Made by a program: the position numbers and the translations under genes. The notes under the pieces were generated by a model, which saw nothing but the letters and a program-made list of their open reading frames with translations, was not told where the DNA came from and did not search any database. Below, piece by piece: positions 50,901 through 61,800 of a stretch of 64,000 bases of DNA. Location of the stretch: the NCBI GenBank assembly GCA_016617855.1, contig JAECUM010003199.1, positions 62,001 to 126,000 on the forward strand, read 5' to 3'. Source of the DNA: Megalonaias nervosa (Eukaryota; Mollusca; Bivalvia; Unionida; Unionidae). Positions within the stretch are counted from its first letter, which is position 1; every line of letters begins with the position of its first letter.

Positions 50901-53900
50901 CATGAAAACTCTAGAAAGTACCGAACTAAATCTGTGACCTCCATTTTGGAGAGTGGAGAATATGACCCAGTTACTTTAAATAGCAGATTTCGACCAGATC
51001 TTAAACAGCAACCACATGATCTGATGTAATGTCATTCACACCTGTGAATGTAGTATCTAATAGGGGGTTTTGCCCGAAGCTGGTGCTACAAAAACCCACT
51101 CAAAGTAGCTGATGTATACAGCAGGAATTGAAAGGCACTTCCATGAGAATCATGTAGAGGCATCAAAAAGGGTCTTCCATGTGAATTGGGTAGAGGCATC
51201 CAATGCACTTCCATGAGAATGGAGTAGAGGCGTCCAAAGGCGCTTACATGAGGTAAAGGGTTAATTGAACATAGTAGAACCTTCTTTCAGGGGCAACAGT
51301 TAAGACACACAGTGAAATGTAGTCCTTTTGTGGATGCACTAGAACCCTTGTCTTAGAGGGCGACAGCTTAAATACACAATGAAGTGTGATCCTTCTATGG
51401 TAAAAATAGAACCTCCTCTTAGAGGGCAACAATTTAAACAGTGAAGTGTGTTCCTTCTGTGGACATAATAGAACCCCCCCCCTCTTAGGTGGCAACAATT
51501 TAAACACAAATAGAATCCTCTTTTAGGTGGCAATGATTTCAGTTTTGACCTCCTTACCAAGCAACGGTGATGCGAGAAAAAGAGTACTGAAATTCAGACT
51601 TACTATTTCTGTTTAAAAATTCGGAAACTTGCATGAAAATTACCTTGCCATACAGGAGTTATTGGTTGTCCAGGCTGGTTTAACCTGGAAATCTTAATCC
51701 CTTGCCATCGCAATCTGCAAGACTTATTGGTTGTGCCAGCTAGTTGGGTTAGGAAATTCTCATCCCCTGCCTTCCCAGTCAACGAATGTAACTATTGATG
51801 AAAATGTAATTTTTCAAAACCATAAAAATTGATATCCCGCATACATTTTCTTTTTATGGTTGGTTGGTTTTAACAGCACTTTTAATGTTTAATTGGCTGC
51901 ATAAGGCTAAGGAAATGGGACCTATGTGCCTTTCAAGGGAGAGACATTGAGGCAGCTGATCCACACTGGTTTGAGTTGGTAACAAAATCACAACTCTTAA
52001 ATTATTAGTCCAATGCTCAGCCACCTGAAATACCATGGTTCCCACCCATAACAATGAACAAATTCATGGTACTTACATGTATTTATTTAAAGCAACCCTG
52101 AAATCATGTTAAATTTTAAAGTTCAATAGAATAATTATTAGTTCTGACTGCCAGCTAAAAAACTCCACATTTTCAGTATTTCGTGGTATATACAGATTCA
52201 GAAGTTTATTTGGTGTACGCATACAGACAGGTACACAACTTTTCATGATGTTTGTGTTTCATTCAGCTGCAGAACATGGAAGTAGTCCAGATATTACAAA
52301 ATATGGAATACATTTCCAAGTTACATTAATGTTAGGGAAATAAACTCCTCTACCTCCTAAACTAAACCCTCCTGAAAAGATGAAACTTTCATCTGAGTTT
52401 ATACCATGTAGATTTTAGGGAAGAGACACTTACCTCCCCTTTACAATTTTTTACTCAGCACTGCAGTAGAACTTATCATTAATGATCCACTATGAGTTAC
52501 CACCTGTCATTAACAACCACAATTGTCATGCATGGACTGATTTTATTATATAAATGCTCTGTTGTGAGTGACCACTTGTGTAAAGTGACTAGTGGTCAAG
52601 AATTTTAGGCAAAATATGCACTTTGACACTTATATGAACAACTGCATTGCAAAAAGAGAGAGAAACACCACTAACCTTTTCATTTAACCATTTATAAACA
52701 GAATAACTTAGTGAGGTTTGTTCTAACAAAACAAAATTTGATTTTGGCTACCAGTGTTCTTAAACATAGGGTCATGTGACAGATCCTAAACCAGATTAAA
52801 GTACAATAAAGGATGTACATAATCAAATCAGGGCCTTCCATTGCTTCATTATCTCCGGTAAGAACTGCACAACCCATTAATATCATAATTAGAAACCATC
52901 TTTCATGGCTTCATTGTTTACTGCAGCAGTCAAATACATTCTTTGTCGTTGGAGTCAACCTGTAATGCTTGGAATGAATAAGGTCTTTATCTTAGATAAG
53001 TGATTATGAATGCTTCTCAGTGTTAGGAGAAGACCTTTTTCAGTGATCCACTCAGTTTAACAATAGGTATACCCAGGAAAAACCTGTTATGGTCAAATGT
53101 GCCAAATAGTTGTGGTCACAGGTGTTTAATCCCCGTCTGGACCAGTTCCTCCATGCTTCTTGGCTCTTGTTGGGAGAGCTCTCGCAGGAAGGAATTCCAG
53201 CATGCATTTGTGGAGGGGGAAGTGGCAAGTGTCAGGGACTGGTGCAAGGTCAACAGCATTAACCCTTTGAATGCTTTGATCATGCTGCTAGCCGATTCTT
53301 TCTCTGGCAGTTGGAGGAGAAAACGTTAGCATTGGTTGCCATCAAAGGCTACAGCTTCATGATTATGGCACTTTCAGGCATCCTGACAAAGGGGATATTT
53401 GATATGATAAAGATCTGTAAGACCTGGAACCAATTTTGACTTGAATAGGGCAAAATCCCTTTCATGGGTTTTGACATGACTCAACCCCTTTCATGGGTTT
53501 TGACATGACTGTTGGATCAATCTGTGCCTTTAGCTAGAATCTTACTGAAGCTACTTTCATACAGGACATGCTCTGAGATAGCATTTGCTTCAGCATGCAG
53601 GCAAAGCATTTTTCATGCCCTTTCAATGGACCTGAGCTATCTCCATTTGAGTTCAGATGGTTCCATGGTCCTAATGATGCAGCCAACCTTTGTGGCTTAG
53701 AATAGACTGCCATCAGCAGGCAATCAGAATCATCATGTGCTCCCTCTGTTCAAGAGAAGTGACCATGCAGGGCCCTGTCCTTGCCCTCAGGTATTAATTC
53801 AAGTGCTCAGAGAAACAGTGTGGAACAAGAAAATGTCTCTTTCTTTCAGTGAAAACTGGGAAAGAAGATATCATCCTGCAAACTCGGTTATTATGACAGA

Positions 53901-56900
53901 AGTGAGTTACATGCTTGGCATGCTCCAAAGTCTGAAAAGATCAGAGTCACCTCATGATTTCAGTTCATAAAGTTAAAGTGATCTGTGCAAACATCACTTT
54001 TAAACATAACATTTTGATCTGAGACATAAAGGAAGTAGTTGGCCGGCATGAACAGTCAACCAACTGAAACTTTTGTCTCAGAGATTTAGCTTTATAAAGA
54101 CAAGATTTGAATCTTTTGGATACAGTGGCTGCTGCCTAGCTGACCACCAAACCCAGTTCATGTCAGTAATTTAGTGCTTTTGCTGAATTCACCAAAAAAA
54201 AATTGTTGGTAAGAAGAGATCATTAATTTTTTTCTTAGCCATGATAGTTGTCATGGTTTACATAACTATTGTATTGCTATCAAGTTACGAGAGTGGGCTA
54301 TCCTTCATATAGGGAATTCGGCCATTTTTCACTCCAAGAGTGCCAGTGGTAGAGGTGGGGTGCATCCCTCCTTTTTACCTATTCTTCTACCATTAATGTA
54401 ATCATGGCATGTCTTCAAAGGAGAAAGCAAATTTTTTGTCAAGTATGTTTCTCCAACAAATATACCCAATCACATTATGATAAGTTGATTTTCATAACAT
54501 TGTGTGATCAGGTAAGTATTACTGGGGAAACAATTTACTAACATATTTTCTGTTTGTCCCACATATCACAGCGTCAGTTTATTATGTTGTCAGTGTCAGG
54601 ACATGGGTATCCCTTTTCCTGCAGTTAGCAGTATCAAGTTAATTTCCAAATAGTGTCAAGTTATTATCCAAGCTAGTGCCTAGTTATTATGTCAGCAAAT
54701 TCCTTGATATTATGTCAGCATGTGCCTTGTTATTATGACAGCAAGTTCCTTGTTATTTTGTAACAAGTTCCTTGTTATTATGTCAGCATGTTCCTTGTTA
54801 TTATGTCAGCATGTGCCTTGTTATTATGTCAGCATGTGCCTTGTTATTATAACAGCAAGTGCCTTGTTATTATGTCAGAGAGTGCCTAGTTATTATGGCA
54901 GAGAGTGCCTAGTTATTATGTAAGCTAGTGCCCAGTTATTATGTCAGCTATGCCTAGTTATTGTGTCAGTGGTATCAAGTCATTATGGCCACATTGTCAA
55001 GGTATTTTGTTAGCAGTGATGAATTATTTTGTCAGAAGTGTGAAGTTGTTATGTTAGCAGTGTCAGGTTGTTATTTTAGCAGTGTCAGATTATTTTGGCG
55101 GTGTCATGTTATTATTTCAGCAGTACCCATTTATTATTTTAGCACTGTCATGTTATTATTTTAGCAACGTCATGTTATTGTGTTAATATTTTGTATGAAA
55201 GTTCCAGAGAATCATAGAATGTATTCTTGAAAACCCAGAAGATTTGTTGGAATACATTTTTTTAAGTCACACTGTTTACCATGACATCCATTACCAAGAA
55301 AATGTTTTTCACAGTGCATTTCATTTCTTGATATTAATTGCCATGAAATCCCCTTCCTCTTCTGAAATAATGAAGCATGTCATAACTGTTAAGATTTTAC
55401 AATAAATACATTATACATTATTTCACATCTGAGATGTATTGTTCTACATAACTGTTTTACTTGTATCTGTTCTCATCTTTGTTTATTAAAGGGCAAGTCA
55501 GTCAGGAAAATGGAAGCCTCACATCTATGGCTCCCATCCCGCTACTCTCTGTAGAGCGGAGCTAAACATCCCTGGAGAGCCTGCAGACACATTTCTAAGC
55601 TTGCAGGTGAGAAATCATTGAGAACAGTACAATTATTTCTTCACATGAAGTGCCACAGTACCACTGTCCTTAATTACTGTGTGGACAGTCATGGATCCAA
55701 TTTTTGGAATGAATATTTTGGTTTGGTGTTTTACTCCTTTTTTTCAGATATATTAATCATAATATGTTAGAATTTTGTCTGCTATCTTGCAAATCCAGCC
55801 CTCTCCTCAAGCTAAGAAAGATGTCCATCAAAGCTGACATTGTCAAAAGAACGTTTTTTAAAATTTGCATTATCATTAAACAACAAGTGGAAAAATAAAA
55901 TCTTTGCCTTTCTAGGGGATACTGTAATAGTTCAATCAATCAACCTCCAAATCTGTATTGGTATATTAGTTGTTTTGAGTCTTATCTCACTCATTTATAA
56001 AACATTGAAATTGTTGCCGACAGGTTTGACTGCAGTATGTGAGGACACATGTTGATTGTTTTTAGATACTTGCTGGTACCTCTTGCAGTGCCCGAGTTAC
56101 AGTTGGTTGAATTGGCCTTTTGGCATTGTATATAGTGTTTGTGCCATTGTCTTGCTTTCTCTAATTAGAGGTATCAACAGCAATTTGTGTGGGGTGCAAG
56201 CATTCTAACTAGCTGGCAATATTCACCTCACCTAATTGTACAGGACAATTCAAATTCTTCATGTGATGCATGCTCACACCGATCTGAGGAAAGATGGGTA
56301 AACATCTTCATTGATCATTCTCAGCATAACTAGTGCCAGACATAAGCACCAAACACCAGCCAATCACAGACCACATCTACTCCAGCACCTGTGCAGTCTT
56401 GGCCTTTGCTTTAATGACAGACTGGGTACATTTTCCTGTATACATGGTCCACTATCCCACAACAAGAAATTTTTTGCATTAAGCACCTGCCATGCCATGT
56501 CTAGCCCCAAGTCTGTGATGGAAATCCATTATATCATGCATTCACTTTTGGTGAATAGTTCTCCAGCACTGTCCAGTACCAGTTGCATGAAAGTTTCATG
56601 GACTGACACCAGACAGGTCTATCACCAATCCTGTCTTCATTGTAACCCAGTCCGGACTAGGCAACTTCTGATTCCTTGGTATACAGTACATATCTTGGAC
56701 CTTTGGTGATACAGTGTATGACTGGAGATCATAATGGATGGGATTGCAGCTTCAGTGCCATTTTCAACCCCCCACATTGCTAGCATGGACATCACTTCTT
56801 TTACAGGAGGTTTACTTGTCACTCAGATGTGCAAGTTTGAAGACACATGCTCACAAGCACCTGCTTCCTTCCCTGAGCTGATGTCCACTGAAGACCCAGC

Positions 56901-58781
56901 TTTCCATGCATTGATCAGAATAGTCTTCTGGGTTTTACTTACTCCATCAGTCACCTCTTAAAGAATTTCCACATCCCTTGATATCTTAAAAACAGACCAG
57001 CGTTCTTCCTAACAGCCTTTACCGTTTGGTCGAGTTGCTCATATCTTGCATCTCGTCAAGAGACAACGTTGAGACTTAAACAGGTCATCTTGCAGTGATG
57101 ACTCTAATCAAGCTGTCACCTGGATAATTACTAGAAAGCACACATGTGGGGCTTTAACACTGAAGTCCCAGGTATTGTTAAGACATTGCAGGCCTGGCAA
57201 TAAAAAAATTGTCTCCATTGTACATGGACCAAAAATCCCTTCTTGACATGCAGCAGTTTAAGTGTCCTAGTGACTCACTGCTTCACTTTGTCTTGATAAC
57301 TGTATTGCAGCAATTTGTTCATAATCTAGACAACATCAGTAAGAACCACACCAACACATACAGGAGTCAGGTTAATGCAAGGTTCATTGCAGAAATGGAA
57401 AAGGTGGAGTCCAGTGATCCCTTACAGGTCAAAAAGTGGATAATTTGAAAATGAAATGGGTTGCTCACATTTCTTGATTATTCATGAAATTCAAACACAT
57501 CACAAGCACACTCATATTGGATTTATTCATTTCTGCAATAAATATTTGCTTTTTCAGTATTGTATGCACTCATTCAGTTGTTGTACAGTTCTCCCACGTT
57601 CTCCAGTACTAGTTGCATGAAAGTGTAGCAGACTGACACCAGACAGGTCCATCACCAATCCTGTCTTCATTGTAACCCAGTCCTGGATGAGGCAACATCT
57701 AATTCCTTGACATCCAGTATCTGCCTTAGACCAGTGTATGCCTGGAGGTCACCATGAATGGAATTCCAGCTTTATTTGCTGTCCTGAACACCTCACATAG
57801 CTAGCTTATTACATTTACAGGAGGTTTACTTGTTCCTTCGACCGCTCCAGTGGCCTAGTGGTTAGAATATCAGATGGATGTGGGAGTTCATGGGTTTGAA
57901 CCACAGCTGAGTCATGTGAAAGACTTATAAAAATGTTACTAACAGCTGTCTTGCTAGGCCCTCAGCATTAAGAGGTTATTGTTAGGACTGGTTAGCTTGG
58001 TGTCAGGATAATGTGACTGGGTGGGACATGATGCTACATGTCTGTGGCCTGATGCCACAATGCTAGACATCACTATAAACTGCCACACTGCAGACATTGT
58101 AGCAATATGACTGAAAAATTATAACTGCTATGTTAAAATCCAGATCACCCATACACACATACTTGTCACTCCAATGTACAAGTCTGAAGACACATTCTCA
58201 CAAGCACCTGCTTCCATCCTCAAGCTGAAGTCCACCAAAGGCTCCTTCCATGCATTGATCAGAATAGCCTTCTGGGTTCTACTTACTCTTGCTCCATCAG
58301 TCACCTCTTACAGAATTTCCACAACCCTTGTTCTCTTAATAAAGAAAAATAGACCAGCCTTCTTCCAAACAGCGTTGACTGTGTGGTCAAGTTGCTCCCT
58401 CATGCACATCTGAGACCTAAGTATTAACAGGCCTTTCTTACTACAGTAACGACTAATCAAACTTTAGTTTGGATTTTTATGCTGGTCTTTAATGGACCAA
58501 ACCGGCGGCCTAGTGGTTAGAGCATCTGCCTCAGATGCAGGAGGTTGTGGGTTTGAACCCCGGCCAAGTCATACCAAAGACTTCTAAAAATGGTACTGGC
58601 AGCTACTTCACTTGGTGCTAGGATAGGTCGGCCTGGTGTCAGGATAATGTGACTGGGTTAGACATGATGCTACATGTCTGCGGCATGATGCCCCAGTACT
58701 AGACGTCACTACAGATGGTCACACTGCAAACATCATTTCAATATGACTAAAATATTGTTGAAGCTACGTTAAAAATCTAAA

Positions 58782-58876
<95 letters not shown>

Positions 58877-61800
58877 CTTTAATACTGAAGTCCCAGGTTT
58901 TGTCAAAACATTTTAGAATTTTGCAATATCAAAACCTTCCAAATAGTACATTGACCAAAAATCCTTTTTGCAATATGCAACAACCAGTTGAAAGTGTTCT
59001 GGTGATTGACTCTATGCATCCCTTTGTATTGATAGCTATCTTTCTGCAATTTGTTCATAGCCCCGACCCTACCAGTAAGAATCCCACCAAGAGACACATA
59101 CAGGAGTTACTTTTATGCAGGTTTTGCAGAAATTTAAAAAAGTGGAGTACAATGGCCCCTTTCAGGTAATAAAGTAGGGTCAATACAAAAAGTTGAGTTG
59201 AAAAATATCAGATTCATTGATTATTCAAGAAATTCCAACACATATCATCATCACACTCTCTTTCATCTTGGATTTATTAATTTCAGCAATAAATTAGCAC
59301 TCTTCCAGTATTATATGTTTTAAATTGGTCATTGTAGTCGTGATATGACATGATTTTCTAAAGTTTCCTTGTCCACTAAAATAATGGCATCCTCTGTTCA
59401 GGACATGGTTATTTGAGTGAGCAAAGAATTTTTAGAAAACCTGGCTGTAGCCTGATTCAGCAAAAGCCAATTCAAAGTATATCATGCTGGAAAAGTGAAT
59501 TATTTATAACAGAAATTAATACGTCCATGATCATTATAAGCATCCCTGTCATGATATTTCATTGCTAGGTTTGTATTCTTCATGCTTGAGAAACCATTCC
59601 TTTGAATCTACTTTTTTTTTCCCTTCACGTTACACTATTTTGGAAATGTAGGAGTGTTTTTGCTGGAATTTTCATCTTCTCTTTGCACTTATTATCCATG
59701 GTCATCGACCATATAATCTTGACTGGTGCATCATCACAGCACTTACTCCATAATAAATCAATCTCTGGTTCACAGAAGAAGATGCAGTCCTGTTTGTATC
59801 AGTGTTGTGAAGAGACCATTACATTGACATCCTTTTATTGCAAATGACCCAAGACATAATTTATGCGGAGACAATATAATTTAAACTGAGCTTATCTTCC
59901 CGGCAACCTTTCTGGGGAAGATACTGCCTTAACAACCCATGGCTCTTGCTTGAAGTAAACTCTTATTTCATGAATAAGTGGTCTACTTCCTTCACCCCAG
60001 CAAAGAAAATCTACCCTGCTAAGAAACTGTGAATAGAATTTATGAAATGCATCTCTCATATAAAAGCCTTTGTGCCATAATTAATTAACATCCTCCTATT
60101 GCTTTTCAGTCAAAGGCTGCCATTCCACATTTTTAGATATGTTTTGGCATCATGGAAGGGAGAATACAAGACAGACCAAATAGCTGTCCTACCATAGCCA
60201 GTTATAAGTTTTCTTGACCAGAGGCCTGCCTATTGCCCAAAATGGAATCTATCATTGGTTCTGATGGAGCTGAAAAAGGCACCCTTCAAACCACTGATCT
60301 GCTTCATAGTCCCTCTAACTACAGCAAGCTGAATCAGTGGGATCCATTTCCTATCAGCTGACCTGAACCATATGTCATTCAGCTACAGTGGATGTGTTTT
60401 TCTAACGTTTGCTCTGCTTCTGTTGCTAAGAACAGGCTACTGCTTATGGGAAAGTCTTTTGTCTTGAAGTAACCTGAAAAATCAGGGGAGCTTCCTTGTA
60501 TTTACTGCACAATAAGGAAAGGATGATTTTTTCGTTCAGGTTCTTTCCTGGGTACATTGTGTAATCTGCTCAATCTACAAGGAACTAACCCAAGGCCAGA
60601 TCAGTTTCATCTGTATATTGTCTCACAAGGTCAGGGAAATCATCACTGATATAGCATTGAAACAAAAGTGTTCCTTGACTGAATATCAAAGGTGTCATTC
60701 TCCAGCTATTAACTTGGAAGTTTTTCATTCTAACGGCTTAGTTTGATCTGGTGGGACAGATGTCAGCAGAATGATAGGCTATGTTTCTGAGGTCACTCAG
60801 CAGTATTATTTTGATCTGGGTTACTCTATTTCTGCAAGATTTGCAGGGGTGACAGTTTTTCTTTAAACTGTGTCCATACATTGACCATGCTGTAACTCTA
60901 GCCTGATTCTCACTAATGACCCCAAACTGTGGCACTTCCATTAAAAGAATGGAGTCTGGTCTAGAATCAGGTTAAAGGATACAATTCCCTCCTCTTACCT
61001 ATTCTTCTAATGGATCATGATGAGTAGTGTATATGAAGAAAAGCAATTTATTGAAAAAATTTGCATCTTCAGTAATGTTTACTTGATCCTGATACTGGCA
61101 CACCCTCCATGCCTGTAAGAGCTTGTAAATTTGCTTCAGTAGTAACTGACAGGATTTTGCACCCATCCCTTGATCCAAGGGGAGACTACTTCTGTTAGAC
61201 TTTCATAATGGTAAGCAGATGACATTTACTACTTGTATTGCTAATGCAATCTAAATAGATGTGGTAAACCGTTCATGGCTTGGAAGGGCTGGATTTGCAA
61301 AATAGTGTGTGCACTCCTAAATATTATGATGAAGTTAATGTTATTAAAGAAATGTATTTCACTTTTAAAAGGTTTTTTTTTTCTTATTTGAGTTCAACCT
61401 CACCTAGAAGATGCTGTCTTTGCTGTCAAGTTCAGGAGAAATAGAGGATATTTTTTGACAAATAAAATCATGGCAGTAGCAAAGGTGAATGTTTTCTGAT
61501 AGAAAGTCTGAATGAAATTAATAGAATCTTTGTGTTGCAGATGGAATCAGTATTTTCAATGATATATTAAGTAATAAAATGCTTTCAATAATTTGTTTTA
61601 CAGATTATTGCTACTGTATTACTTTAAAGTTGAACTCTTTTATTATCTCTCACCATTACTGTACTAAAGTTAAGTGCAAAAGTTAATTCTGATTTATAAA
61701 ATGTGTTTTAAAAGTTTAGGAATGGATATGTCTGCTTTGTATTAAAAAAAACATTAGAAACAGCATTTTATATGAGCTAAGTTTGTATGCTACTATTGTA

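Larger units (their letters stand above)
56540..59330. repeat. Tandem segmental duplication, ~1-kb unit, copy 2 enlarged by two SINEs
   Basis: Copy 1 is ~56540-57575 and copy 2 ~57580-59330. Shared text includes cagacaggtctatcaccaat or its variant, ttacaggaggtttacttgt, acaagcacctgcttcc and cctttgtattgatagctatc-like ends. SINEs at 57834-58159 and 58494-58873 are in copy 2 only. Confidence 0.9.

Noticed and set aside
56311..56709. 132-codon ORF as a host gene
   Set aside because: No known domain; its right end overlaps the segmental duplication, whose second copy is broken in the same region, so there is no sign of constraint.
58494..58570. Functional tRNA gene
   Set aside because: A- and B-box-like motifs are present but the acceptor stem does not close and exact target duplications show it is the head of a SINE.
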